Position numbers and translations under genes: made by a program. The notes below the pieces were generated by a model. That model did no database searches, was not told the origin of the DNA, and worked only from the letters and a program-made list of their open reading frames with translations. Shown here in pieces: positions 1 to 8,454 of a stretch of 50,960 nucleotides of DNA; position 1 is the stretch's first letter, and every line of letters begins with the position of its first letter. This stretch comes from an uncultured Eubacterium sp. (GTDB lineage: Bacteria > Bacillota > Clostridia > Lachnospirales > Lachnospiraceae), in NCBI GenBank assembly GCA_947178105.1, contig CAMWXD010000028.1, positions 1-50,960 of the forward strand. The letters run 5' to 3'.

Positions 1-84
1 TCTTTTTTAGTCGCATTAGTCTCTTTTTTAGTCGCATTAGTCTCTTTTTTAGTCGCAGCGGACTCTTTTTCAGTCTCACCCGCT
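1..84 (-). repeat. 21-bp coding tandem repeat
   Basis: Copies start at 1, 22, 43 and 64. The first two are identical and the last two diverge. On the coding strand each unit gives TKKETNA, so changes in copy number keep the reading frame. The array may continue beyond the left edge. Confidence 0.9.
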
Positions 85-1307
85 TCGCCTACAGTCATTC
101 TTACCTGATGCTCGGAAAAATCAAAAGAATAGTCCTCATCCAGCGGCACAGTGATCCTAAATATATCTCCTTCTTTAAATTCTGGCTCTTTTCCAGAATA
201 AAATTTTGTATATTTGAATAAATTCCTAACGCCTGATCCAAGCTGATCAGAATAGCCGATATTTCTAAAAAAGGATGCAATTACAGGATTCTTTGGATTT
301 GGCTCCAAATTTTCCGGCGTAATAATTCCTTCTCCGACTGCCCTGTTCGCATTTTCCACATACATTTTATCTTTTTCAATCACAAATTTGGCACGGAAAG
401 AGCTTGTCAATTCACGATGAATTAATGTATTTACCAGCATTTCTCGCGCTATGATATTTCTAAGGCTCTTTCTTAGATCATCCTCCAAAAAAAACTTGTC
501 GGGAAGATGCTTTCTGGCAAATTCCATTAGCTTTCCATAACTTTCAATCAAATTCGTTGTGATAATTTCTCTGTCATCGTAACGATCTACATTCACTTTC
601 CGAACTAATGCATCTGTAACATAGGCAGGTACTACATTCAAAATTACATCCTCTTTACCAAGCAGCATGACTGATGCTAAATTAAAGCCCTGCTGCCCCG
701 TCATCCGGTCAAATCCATATAATCCTGCGCTTTTTAATAGCTGCTCATCACTCATATCTTTCCATGGATGATTCCCCTGGGCATTATTTACAGCCATAAT
801 CCTAACTTTTGATAACAAATCCAGCCTGAAATCCTCCAAAGACACATATGGATATATTTTGCGCTCTGTAAAAATATTTTGTTTCCTGATATACATTGCA
901 GCGATCTGGCTTGTAGCTGTTACTTTAACATCCGCATCATCTACCCGGTCATAAATTATTTTTTTATAACTGTGTACTTCGGCACTTGGTGGTATATGTA
1001 CATGAATGATTGTGCGGCCAGCTTTATCCTTTAAAATTTCCGGCGAAAGATAAACCGTCGGTGAAAAAACAGACGGATTTCCTATCACACTGATAAAGTT
1101 TTTCACAAGATCAGGGGCCGATTTTTCCGGCACACCTAATACCGTCCCATCATCCAGTATGCCCATAAAAATATCTCCGCCAAAACGGTTTAAAAAAGAG
1201 CATACCGTTTCATATGTGTCAGATTCAATACCATTCCCGCAGCGCTTAAACTCTATTGCTACAGTTTCCCCTATTGTAAGAATTGATTGTAATGTGTTCA
1301 AATCCAA
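1..1307 (-). CDS. AlbA_2/Schlafen-type ATP-binding protein, 3' end cut by window edge
   Basis: Reads leftward and runs off the window, giving about 435 residues without a stop. The N-terminus carries the AlbA_2 signature (EFKRCG near residues 19-24, then LNRFGGDIFMGI). Near residue 285 a GHKL-like N-box, REMLVNTLIHREL, is followed by a GSG motif (QLGSGVRN). This layout is known from the family annotated as putative transcriptional regulators or RecG-like AlbA_2 ATPases; the exact role is unknown. The start is a TTG at 1307 with GGAGG (1316-1320) eight bases upstream; an in-frame TTG at 1313 lies too close to it. The C-terminal tail is a TKKETNA repeat. It follows cysN and a terminator, so it is probably a separate unit. 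Confidence 0.85.
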   Translation of the reverse strand, partial: MDLNTLQSILTIGETVAIEFKRCGNGIESDTYETVCSFLNRFGGDIFMGILDDGTVLGVPEKSAPDLVKNFISVIGNPSVFSPTVYLSPEILKDKAGRTIIHVHIPPSAEVHSYKKIIYDRVDDADVKVTATSQIAAMYIRKQNIFTERKIYPYVSLEDFRLDLLSKVRIMAVNNAQGNHPWKDMSDEQLLKSAGLYGFDRMTGQQGFNLASVMLLGKEDVILNVVPAYVTDALVRKVNVDRYDDREIITTNLIESYGKLMEFARKHLPDKFFLEDDLRKSLRNIIAREMLVNTLIHRELTSSFRAKFVIEKDKMYVENANRAVGEGIITPENLEPNPKNPVIASFFRNIGYSDQLGSGVRNLFKYTKFYSGKEPEFKEGDIFRITVPLDEDYSFDFSEHQVRMTVGEAGETEKESAATKKETNATKKETNATKK

Positions 1308-1330
1308 GCCCAATACCTCCCGCCCTATCT

Positions 1331-1373
1331 AAAAAGGCGCCATTGTCCGTTGCAGATGAACCACAATGCCGCC
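1331..1373 (-). terminator. Rho-independent terminator after cysDN
   Basis: An 11-bp stem with one mismatch (arms 1336-1346 and 1363-1373) is followed on the minus strand by a run of five T (1335-1331). It lies just beyond the cysN stop. Confidence 0.75.
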
Positions 1374-1392
1374 TATTTCAAAAATTGCTTTC

Positions 1393-3102
1393 TTATTGTT
1401 CCGTACTTCCCCAGAAGTTATCCTTAAACACAACGCTCCTATACTTTTCAAATTGCAGCCAGCGGTTATAAAACTCTGCTTCTTCTCCCTTTGATACCTT
1501 GTCGAATTCGTGGATAAACCGCTCGACCTCCGCCTGGCTTTCAGCGCGTACGCCGCATCCTCTGCCGTTTACGATTGGGTATCCTTCGTATTGGTAATGG
1601 TTGGTCGTTACGATCTTTGCGATCTTGCTGTCACGAATGCTGACAGCCATATGCTCATGCAGGATAATCATATCAAAATACGGCGGATAGTGGTAGCTCT
1701 CCCCTTTGACCGGAACCGGGTCGCCGACCGTAAACCTGCCGTTATGCGGGCTTTCTTTCGTAATCGTGTCCAAAAACAGGTTCAGGTAATATTCCTTGAA
1801 AATGCCTGCTCCCGCCTGTAAGTCCCCGTACCAAAATGTCGTCATCGTATCCTGCTCGCCCTTACCTCTTGTGCTTTCCACGACGCCGCAGGCAGAAGTC
1901 ATATGGCTGACACGGTCAATCAGGATCAGCTCTCCCATCGTCTTGTGCCTGCTGAAGGCATCGACGGCAATATTTTCCGAAAGCACGATATCGCATACCG
2001 CGATTTCATTTTTCTGCAAAGAAACTGCCGGAAGATGGCTGCCGGTATTGGCGTCTACTTTATAATGGATGCTGCTTACCATCGCGGGCATCTGCTTTGT
2101 ACCGATTTTAATGAGATAGTCCTGCTCTGTATTCAGGTTCGCGTCATCCATCCATAAAAGTGTTGCGGTAATCTTTTTGGACAGCGTGATCGGCGCATCT
2201 TTTACAAGAACGCTGCCGCGGGAAATATCGATCTCGCGGTCTAGCTGGATCGTTACAGGCTGTCCTTTGCAGGCTTCCTGAGCCTGTTTGTCGCCGATTA
2301 AAATGGATTTGATGTTCGCCCGCTGGCAGCCCGGCAGCGCTTCGATCTCATCCCCGACTGCAAATGCCCCTGCCTCTACCTGTCCCTGGAAGCCGCGAAA
2401 TTCGTGGTTCGGGCGGCACACCCTCTGCACGGGCAGGTAGCTGCCTGTTTCCATCGTCTTTTCGCTTGTATCCACCTGTTCTAAGTATGCCAGCAGGTCT
2501 TCGCCTTCGTACCATGGCATATGCGGGCTTTTTTTTGTAATGTTGTCGCCCTCCGTCGCAGATACCGGGATGATTTTCACACTGCTTAAGGACAGCTCCT
2601 CTGCCAGCTCTGCTATCTGTGCCTCGATCTCGTGAAAACGCGCTTCGCTGTAGCCGGCCAGATCCATTTTATTGACTGCAAATACAAAATAACGAATCCC
2701 CATCAGCGCACAGATCCTGGCATGGCGCCTTGTCTGCACAAGCACGCCTGCCTGCGCGTCAATTAAAATGACGGCAAGCTCCGCAAACGAAGCGCCGACT
2801 GCCATATTTCTCGTATATTCCTCATGCCCTGGCGTATCCGCTACGATAAAGCTGCGGTGATCGGTTGTAAAATAACGGTAGGCAACGTCGATCGTAATGC
2901 CCTGCTCACGTTCCGCCATCAGCCCGTCCAACAGCAGGGAATAGTCAATGGCGCCCTCCCTGCTGCCTACCTTGCTGTCCAATTCCAGTGCACGCTCCTG
3001 ATCCGCATAGATCAGCTTGGCATCGTACAAAATATGGCCGATCAGCGTGGATTTTCCATCGTCAACGCTTCCGCATGTTATAAACTTTAACAAACCCTTC
3101 AT
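1393..3102 (-). CDS. cysN: Sulfate adenylyltransferase GTPase subunit
   Basis: Regulatory GTPase of ATP sulfurylase, which makes adenosine 5'-phosphosulfate from sulfate and ATP with CysD. G motifs are clear: GSVDDGKST (11-19), REQGIT (65-70), DTPGHEEYTRNM (89-100) and NKMD (144-147), followed by EF-Tu-like beta barrels. At 569 residues it is longer than a plain CysN (about 475). The last 158 residues (412-569) are not an APS kinase, as no second P-loop is present, and I do not recognise this extension. The ATG abuts the cysD stop with no gap, with GGGAGG just inside cysD, so the two are translationally coupled. No APS reductase or kinase gene lies in the window. Confidence 0.93.
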   Translation of the reverse strand: MKGLLKFITCGSVDDGKSTLIGHILYDAKLIYADQERALELDSKVGSREGAIDYSLLLDGLMAEREQGITIDVAYRYFTTDHRSFIVADTPGHEEYTRNMAVGASFAELAVILIDAQAGVLVQTRRHARICALMGIRYFVFAVNKMDLAGYSEARFHEIEAQIAELAEELSLSSVKIIPVSATEGDNITKKSPHMPWYEGEDLLAYLEQVDTSEKTMETGSYLPVQRVCRPNHEFRGFQGQVEAGAFAVGDEIEALPGCQRANIKSILIGDKQAQEACKGQPVTIQLDREIDISRGSVLVKDAPITLSKKITATLLWMDDANLNTEQDYLIKIGTKQMPAMVSSIHYKVDANTGSHLPAVSLQKNEIAVCDIVLSENIAVDAFSRHKTMGELILIDRVSHMTSACGVVESTRGKGEQDTMTTFWYGDLQAGAGIFKEYYLNLFLDTITKESPHNGRFTVGDPVPVKGESYHYPPYFDMIILHEHMAVSIRDSKIAKIVTTNHYQYEGYPIVNGRGCGVRAESQAEVERFIHEFDKVSKGEEAEFYNRWLQFEKYRSVVFKDNFWGSTEQ

Positions 3103-4002
3103 TTAGAAATATCCCTCCCGCTTTCTTCTCTCCATACTTCCTGCCGCTTCATGGTCGATCACGCGTGACGTGCGTTCGGATTCCACAGCGCTTAGCGTTT
3201 CTTCGATAATTGCATCCAGCGTATCCGCGTCCGACTCACAGCCGCCCGTCAGCGGATAGCAGCCCAGCGTGCGGAAGCGCACTTTTTTCTGCACCGCCTT
3301 TTCCCCGTCGCGCAGCTTCATCCTGTCGTCGTCCACCATGATGATATTGCCGTCCCGGTATACAACTGGCCGCTCCTTGGCAAAATAAAGCGGCACGATC
3401 TCTATATTTTCCCGCTTGATATATTGCCAGATGTCCTTTTCCGTCCAGTTCGAAATCGGAAAGACACGGATGCTTTCGCCCTGGTGAATCATCGTATTAA
3501 ACAGCTTCCACATTTCCGGGCGCTGGTTTTTCGGGTCCCAGGCATGGTTTTCGTTGCGGAACGAAAAAATCCGCTCCTTCGCCCTGGATTTTTCCTCATC
3601 CCGCCGCCCGCCGCCGAATGCCGCCGTAAATCCATACTTGTTCAATGCCTGCTTTAACGCCTGCGTCTTCATAATATCCGTATATGCAGCGCCGTGGTCA
3701 AACGGATTGATTCCCCTTGCCACGCCGTCCTCATTAATATACTCTAACATTTCGATCCCAAGCTTCTTTGCCATACGGTCACGGAATGCGATCATTTCCT
3801 GAAACTTCCATGTCGTATTGACATGCAGAAACGGAAATGGCGGCTTTTCCGGATAAAATGCCTTCATCGCAAGATGCAGCATGACAGAACTGTCCTTGCC
3901 GATCGAATACAGCATCACCGGCTTTTCGCACTCTGCCGCTACTTCACGGATAATGTAGACCGCTTCCGCTTCTAATTCATCCAAATGTGATAATTCGCTC
4001 AT
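3103..4002 (-). CDS. cysD: Sulfate adenylyltransferase catalytic subunit
   Basis: Catalytic subunit of ATP sulfurylase (299 residues), of the PAPS-reductase-like adenine nucleotide alpha-hydrolase fold. The PP-loop is SIGKDSS (33-39), and the tail RTSRVIDHE...[10 protein letters not shown] is typical of CysD. I start at the ATG at 4002 ([13 protein letters not shown]) because AGGAGG lies six bases upstream. A longer in-frame reading to 4032 would place that ribosome binding site inside the gene. It is first in the cysDN pair; the 81 bases to aroE contain a possible TATGCT -10 but no convincing -35. Confidence 0.93.
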   Translation of the reverse strand: MSELSHLDELEAEAVYIIREVAAECEKPVMLYSIGKDSSVMLHLAMKAFYPEKPPFPFLHVNTTWKFQEMIAFRDRMAKKLGIEMLEYINEDGVARGINPFDHGAAYTDIMKTQALKQALNKYGFTAAFGGGRRDEEKSRAKERIFSFRNENHAWDPKNQRPEMWKLFNTMIHQGESIRVFPISNWTEKDIWQYIKRENIEIVPLYFAKERPVVYRDGNIIMVDDDRMKLRDGEKAVQKKVRFRTLGCYPLTGGCESDADTLDAIIEETLSAVESERTSRVIDHEAAGSMERRKREGYF

Positions 4003-4083
4003 GTTGCTCCTCCTGATTTTTGACATTAGCATATGCGTTTTTCATTAAAATACGCTTAATATCGTTTTATTATCATATCATTT

Positions 4084-4953
4084 TTATTGAAAAAACCGTT
4101 CCTTCACTTCCTGCACAGGCATGTCCTGCCCGGTATAGAGCTTAAACGCCGCTACTCCCTGCCATAACAGCATCCCCTCGCCGGAAATGCACGTACAGCC
4201 TGCTTCTTTTGCTTCCCGCAGCAGCCTTGTCTCCTTCGGGTTATATACGGCGTCGCACACGACCAGCCCAGGACGCAGCGCGCTTACATCCTTTACAACG
4301 CTTTCTTTGTCCATCGGCTTCATGCCCACGATCGTCGCATTCACAAAAATATCGCTTGACGCGATCTCCTGCGACATCTTTGCCACATCCTCGATATCAT
4401 AGACATTGACGCTGCACTGCGGCTTTTCTTTGCGGATCTTGTCCGCCGTCTCCAGGGTACGTGCAAAAAAATCATCCTTCTTATTAAAAATAGTAATCTC
4501 CTTTGCCCCGTCCAGCGCGCACTGCACCTGAATGGCTGTCGCAGCCCCGCCGCCGCCTGCCACTGTAATCTTCTTTCCGGCAATCTCCACGCCGTGGTCG
4601 CGCAGGTTGCTGACAAAGCCTTCCCCATCTGTAATATGCCCAGTCAGTTTCCCGTTGTCATTTACGATGGTATTCACCGCACCGGTCAAACGCGCCGCGG
4701 CAGACAGCTCGTCCATATATTTTACAGCCTCTGTCTTATCCGGCATCGTCACATTCATGCCCCGCATCCGAAACGTGCGCATCGCCTGGATCGCGTCCTT
4801 TACTTCTTCCTGTTTTACATCGAACGCCACATATGCATAGTCAAGCCCAAGCCTCTGAAAGCTGTAATTATACATTGCAGGCGAACCCGAATGCCCGACC
4901 GGGGAGCCAATCAGCGCCAGCAGCCCCGTCGTTCCTGTAATCCTGTGTTCCAT
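4084..4953 (-). CDS. aroE: Shikimate (quinate/shikimate) dehydrogenase
   Basis: NADP-linked reduction of 3-dehydroshikimate to shikimate in aromatic amino acid synthesis, 289 residues. Visible: the substrate-binding HSGSP (21-25), NVTMPDK (67-73) with the catalytic Lys73, Asp109, and a glycine-rich nucleotide loop AGGGGAATA. Position 107-110 reads ITDG where most family members have NTDG, so the usual Asn is replaced while the Asp is kept. This could be a YdiB-like or otherwise specialised member. RBS CGGAGG lies seven bases before the ATG. The mRNA leader contains an A-rich 10-bp repeat array. Confidence 0.9.
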   Translation of the reverse strand: MEHRITGTTGLLALIGSPVGHSGSPAMYNYSFQRLGLDYAYVAFDVKQEEVKDAIQAMRTFRMRGMNVTMPDKTEAVKYMDELSAAARLTGAVNTIVNDNGKLTGHITDGEGFVSNLRDHGVEIAGKKITVAGGGGAATAIQVQCALDGAKEITIFNKKDDFFARTLETADKIRKEKPQCSVNVYDIEDVAKMSQEIASSDIFVNATIVGMKPMDKESVVKDVSALRPGLVVCDAVYNPKETRLLREAKEAGCTCISGEGMLLWQGVAAFKLYTGQDMPVQEVKERFFQ

Positions 4954-4969
4954 TTTGCTTTCCTCCGTT

Positions 4970-5020
4970 TTGATTGTTTTTTGATTGTGTTTGATTGTTT
5001 TGATTGTTCTTAATTGTTCT
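4970..5020 (-). repeat. 10-bp A-rich tandem array in the aroE leader
   Basis: On the plus strand TGATTGT recurs at 4971, 4982, 4992 and 5001, with a variant TAATTGT at 5011. The spacing of 9-11 bp is close to one helical turn. On the aroE mRNA this is a run of ACAATCA units ending just before the ribosome binding site. Confidence 0.8.
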
Positions 5021-5035
5021 TTTTGTGCCTGTATA

Positions 5036-5068
5036 ATTTAAAAGAGCTGCCGCACTGCGACAGCTCTT
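5036..5068 (-). terminator. rpsU terminator
   Basis: A perfect 8-bp arm pair (5042-5049 and 5061-5068), extendable with a G-T pair, is followed by TTTT on the minus strand shortly after the rpsU stop. Confidence 0.75.
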
Positions 5069-5084
5069 CCCAATCCTTACGGAC

Positions 5085-5261
5085 TTAGTTATATTTCCGT
5101 TTTCTTGCAGCTTCGGATTTCTTTTTACGGCGAACACTTGGTTTCTCATAATGTTCTCTCTTGCGAATCTCCTGCTGAATTCCTGCTTTTGCGCAGTTTC
5201 TCTTGAATCTGCGTAATGCGGAATCTAAAGTCTCGTTCTCTTTTACGATCACATTTGACAT
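5085..5261 (-). CDS. rpsU: 30S ribosomal protein S21
   Basis: A 58-residue basic protein, normal length for S21: [19 protein letters not shown] followed by the lysine/arginine-rich tail ending RKRKYN. It binds the 30S subunit near the anti-Shine-Dalgarno and supports initiation. I use the ATG at 5261, preceded by AGGTG at seven bases; the frame stays open upstream but that part lacks S21 similarity. Transcription is explained by a consensus promoter at 5337-5364. Confidence 0.96.
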   Translation of the reverse strand: MSNVIVKENETLDSALRRFKRNCAKAGIQQEIRKREHYEKPSVRRKKKSEAARKRKYN

Positions 5262-5336
5262 ATTCTCACACCTAACCTCCCTCCAGTTGCGTATTGTGCG
5301 TATCAACTGTTAGGTAATATTTTAGCACTAGACATC

Positions 5337-5364
5337 ATTATAGCATATTTTTTCCATTCGTCAA
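5337..5364 (-). promoter_or_regulatory. Sigma-A promoter of rpsU
   Basis: On the minus strand TTGACG (5359-5364), a 16-bp spacer, then TATAAT (5337-5342), about 76 bases before the rpsU ATG. Confidence 0.85.
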
Positions 5365-5393
5365 TAGGGAGTGACATTTTTTTTAAGCTTTTT

Positions 5394-6236
5394 TTAAACT
5401 CCGGAATATGCCGCAAATCCAGCGTCAATCGGAAGCACTACTCCTGTGATTGCACTTGCCGATTTCTCATCACACAGGAAAAATACACCGCCCAAAAGCT
5501 CCTCGCTGTCTACAAAACGCGCCATCGGCGTGCCGCTTAAAATTTTATTGGAACGTGCGGTCGGCGTGCCGTCCTCTTTAAATAAAAGCGCACGGTTTTG
5601 GTTGGACACAAGAAAGCCTGGAGCAATCGCGTTGCAGCGGATACCGGTGCCTGCAAAATGGGTCGCAAGCCACTGGGTGAAATTGGATACCGCAGCCTTT
5701 GCAGCCGAATATGCCGGGATCTTGGTCAGCGGAATATACGCATTCATCGAAGAAATATTAAGGATGCACCCGCTCTTTCTTTCTGCCATATCCTTTGCAA
5801 ATACCTGTGTCGGCAAAAGCGTCCCCTGGAAATTCAGCTTGAACACAAAATCCACGCCTGCCGCATCCAGGTCGAAAAAGGTCTTTTGCCCTTCCGCCGC
5901 TTCATGATGGTATTCATTGTCTGTCGTAGCCTTCGGGTTATTGCCGCCGGCGCCGTTGACTAAGATATCACACGGCCCCAAATCCTTTAACACCGCAGCA
6001 TGTACCTGCTCCAATGCTTCTGCTTCGAGTACGTTTGCTTTATAGCCTTCGCATACAAGCCCTTCCTGTTTGCACTCATCCGCCAGCTTTTTCACCGCTT
6101 CTTCATTTAAGTCCAGTGCCGCTACTTTTGCCCCTGCCTGTGCAAACGCTTTTGCCATCGTCCCGCAGAGCACCCCGCCTGCTCCTGTAACTACCACAAC
6201 CTTTCCTGAAAAATCAATATTTAACGGTAAATTCAT
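5394..6236 (-). CDS. SDR-family D-mannonate oxidoreductase (fructuronate reductase)
   Basis: A 280-residue classical short-chain dehydrogenase: TGAGGVLCG (17-25) binds NAD(P), NGAGG (94-98), and YSAAK (166-170) supplies the catalytic Tyr and Lys. It lies 47 bases after uxuA in the same orientation. The pairing of uxuA with this SDR type is known from Bacillus (YjmF/UxuB), so interconversion of D-fructuronate and D-mannonate in glucuronate breakdown is the likely reaction. The long-chain UxuB family is not related by fold. Function rests on similarity plus context. RBS AGGAG lies ten bases upstream of the ATG. Confidence 0.85.
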   Translation of the reverse strand: MNLPLNIDFSGKVVVVTGAGGVLCGTMAKAFAQAGAKVAALDLNEEAVKKLADECKQEGLVCEGYKANVLEAEALEQVHAAVLKDLGPCDILVNGAGGNNPKATTDNEYHHEAAEGQKTFFDLDAAGVDFVFKLNFQGTLLPTQVFAKDMAERKSGCILNISSMNAYIPLTKIPAYSAAKAAVSNFTQWLATHFAGTGIRCNAIAPGFLVSNQNRALLFKEDGTPTARSNKILSGTPMARFVDSEELLGGVFFLCDEKSASAITGVVLPIDAGFAAYSGV

Positions 6237-6283
6237 GTTCCCTCTTCTCCTTTCAAACCCATAGCCTTATTTTCATGTTTCTT

Positions 6284-7357
6284 TTATCCAACTTTTCCTT
6301 CCAGCCGGTCAAGCATATCCCAGCAGCCCCACAAATACATAATGCCAAGAGCGCGGTCATAAAGCCCGTAGCCCGGCCTGCACTGTTCTCCCCAGATATG
6401 GCGCCCATGGTCTGGACGTACATAGCCGGTATAGCCGCAGTCATGATAAGCACGCATAATCTCCAAAATACCGGTATCCCCGTCACAGTCACGGTGAGAC
6501 GCTTCGGTAAAGTCCCCGTTTGGATAGTGGCGGACATTGCGGATATGCGCAAATGCGATCCTATCGCAGTACGCGCGTACGATCTCTGCGACGTGATTGT
6601 TTTGGTTTGCACCCAAAGAACCAGAACACAAGCACAGGCAGTTATATTCATCGTCTACCATACTAAGGAAGCGCCCGATGGATTCTTTGTCGCAGAGAAG
6701 GCGCGGAATGCCGAAAATATCCCATGGCGGGTCGTCCTGGTGGATCGCCATTTTAATGCCTGTCTCATGGCAGGTCGGCATGATCGCTTCCAGGAAATAC
6801 TTTAAGTTGTCCCACAGCTTTTCTTTTGTGACCGGACGGTACGCTTCAAACAGCTCGTCCAGCTTTGCCATGCGCTCCGGCTCCCAGCCTGGGAACGTCA
6901 TCCCATGCAGGTTGTTTAAAATATAATCCGCCATTTCCTTATAATCGTCCTGGATCTTGTTTTTCTCATAAAAGAGCGCTGTAGAGCCGTCCTCCAGCGG
7001 ATGGAACAGGTCTGTCCTTGTCCAGTCAAAGATCGGCATAAAGTTGTATGTAACAACCTTTACGCCAAATTTTGCCAGGTTGCGCAGAGTCGTCTTATAG
7101 TTTTCAATATACTGGTCTCTGCTTGGCAGCCCGATTTTAATATCGTCGTGTACATTGACGCTCTCTACGACTTCCATATGAAAGCCTGCTCCTTCGATCT
7201 GGCGGCGCGCCTGCTCAATTTCTTCTACTTCCCATACTTCACCAGCCTGCTTGTCATGCAGCGCCCATACAAGCCCGGTGACTCCCGGGATCTGCTTGAT
7301 CATTTCCGGGGTAATACTGTCATTGCCTTCCCCATACCAGCGAAATGTCATCTGCAT
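6284..7357 (-). CDS. uxuA: D-mannonate dehydratase
   Basis: Converts D-mannonate to 2-keto-3-deoxygluconate, a TIM-barrel metal enzyme of the glucuronate pathway. The 357 residues match UxuA end to end: MTFRWYG start, WALHDKQAGEVW, FMPIFDWTRTDL, AIHQDDPPWDIFGIPRL and RPDHGRHIWGE near the C-terminus, which carries metal-site histidines. It is the first gene of a two-gene unit with the SDR reductase and is transcribed away from the AraC regulator at 7577. The kinase and aldolase that follow in the pathway are not in this window. Confidence 0.96.
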   Translation of the reverse strand: MQMTFRWYGEGNDSITPEMIKQIPGVTGLVWALHDKQAGEVWEVEEIEQARRQIEGAGFHMEVVESVNVHDDIKIGLPSRDQYIENYKTTLRNLAKFGVKVVTYNFMPIFDWTRTDLFHPLEDGSTALFYEKNKIQDDYKEMADYILNNLHGMTFPGWEPERMAKLDELFEAYRPVTKEKLWDNLKYFLEAIMPTCHETGIKMAIHQDDPPWDIFGIPRLLCDKESIGRFLSMVDDEYNCLCLCSGSLGANQNNHVAEIVRAYCDRIAFAHIRNVRHYPNGDFTEASHRDCDGDTGILEIMRAYHDCGYTGYVRPDHGRHIWGEQCRPGYGLYDRALGIMYLWGCWDMLDRLEGKVG

Positions 7358-7445
7358 AAAAATACCTCCTTCTTTTTTTCAGCACCGGCGCTGCCTGTCT
7401 GCACCCCATACTGCAAACGGTGCGCCGTGTTGTTTTGATGGACAT

Positions 7446-7499
7446 AGTATACCAAAAAACAAGATGGAATACGTGGTGGTTACCGCTTGAAATGTGGTG
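7446..7499. promoter_or_regulatory. uxuA promoter -10 and paired AraC-type half-sites
   Basis: TATACT on the minus strand (7446-7451) is a good -10 for uxuA with no matching -35, as expected for an activated promoter. GTGGTG occurs twice in direct orientation at 7473-7478 and 7494-7499, 21 bp apart, which is the usual spacing of AraC-family half-sites. The first copy covers the missing uxuA -35 and the second overlaps the araC promoter. That the neighbouring AraC protein binds here is inference. Confidence 0.55.
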
Positions 7500-7515
7500 A
7501 ATCTTGCCATATAAT
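7487..7515 (+). promoter_or_regulatory. Sigma-A promoter of the araC-type gene
   Basis: TTGAAA (7487-7492), a 17-bp spacer and TATAAT (7510-7515). Transcription from here rules out a translation start upstream of about 7522. Confidence 0.85.
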
Positions 7516-7576
7516 GGTTAGTATAAACAAGCAACCGAAAACTATGCACCAAATACAAAGGAGTTTTTATTTTTCT

Positions 7577-8428
7577 ATGTACCGAGAAGAATTTAGTCCC
7601 ATCCAGACGATGACGGAAAAGTACTTTGAATACCATCATACGTACAATGAAACACCGCCGCTGGTGGAATTCCACCAGCACCCATTTTATGAAATCTTTT
7701 TCTTCCTGTCAGGAAACGTCACCTATACGATCGAAGGGAAGAGCTACAAGCTGCGTCCCGGCGATATCCTGCTGACGAACAGCTCAGACATCCACCGCCC
7801 GGATATCCAGGAGGGAAAGCCTTATGAGCGCATTGTCATCTGGCTTGCCGACGACTTTTTTATGATGCTGAATGATTTTTACGGGGAAGACTTAAGCGCC
7901 TGCTTTACGGACGCGGCTTCGAAAGATTACCGCCTGATTCGTCCCGACGGGCAGAATATTACCCGCCTAAAAACACTCTGCACGCAGATTGCCAAAGCAA
8001 AGCACAGCACAGAGCCTGGAAGCGCCGCGCTCGCATCCGCCTATCTGACCGAGTTTCTCGTGCAGGTCAGCCGCGCCTATTACGAAACGCCGGATTCCAT
8101 CAAGTGCGATGTGACTGAAAATGAAAAAATCAACCAGATCGTACAGTTTATCAATGAAAACCTTGCCGGCGATTTATCGTTAAGCAACTTAGAGACACAT
8201 TTTTATATGAGCAAATATTATTTAAGCAGGCAGTTCAAACAATTTACCGGCCTGTCCTTATACCAGTATATTATTAAAAAAAGGCTGATCGCGGCGCGCA
8301 ACCTGCTGCGCAGCGGCGCCTCGGTCATGGACGCCTGCTTACAAAGCGGCTTTAACGACTATTCCAATTTTTTAAAAGCATTCAAACGGGAATTTGGAAA
8401 AAATCCAAGCAACTATTTCCCTGCTTAA
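7577..8428 (+). CDS. AraC-family regulator, likely of uxuA
   Basis: A 283-residue two-domain activator. The N-terminal cupin (FHQHPFYEIFFFLSG, then LRPGDILL and DIHRP) should sense a sugar acid. The C-terminal pair of helix-turn-helices runs from about residue 190 (SLSNLETHFYMSKYYLSRQFK...SVMDACLQSGFNDYSNFLKAFKREFGKNP). The start at 7577 follows the promoter at 7487-7515, with AAAGGAG 13 bases upstream; an earlier in-frame ATG near 7541 has no ribosome binding site. It diverges from uxuA, which makes it the probable regulator of hexuronate use. CapA-like gene 8455 follows 26 bases later. Confidence 0.9.
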   Translation: MYREEFSPIQTMTEKYFEYHHTYNETPPLVEFHQHPFYEIFFFLSGNVTYTIEGKSYKLRPGDILLTNSSDIHRPDIQEGKPYERIVIWLADDFFMMLNDFYGEDLSACFTDAASKDYRLIRPDGQNITRLKTLCTQIAKAKHSTEPGSAALASAYLTEFLVQVSRAYYETPDSIKCDVTENEKINQIVQFINENLAGDLSLSNLETHFYMSKYYLSRQFKQFTGLSLYQYIIKKRLIAARNLLRSGASVMDACLQSGFNDYSNFLKAFKREFGKNPSNYFPA

Positions 8429-8454
8429 CACTACCGTAAGGAGGTTTCATTCGA

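Noticed and set aside
1393..3102. CysN/C fusion with APS kinase
   Set aside because: No second P-loop in the 158-residue extension.
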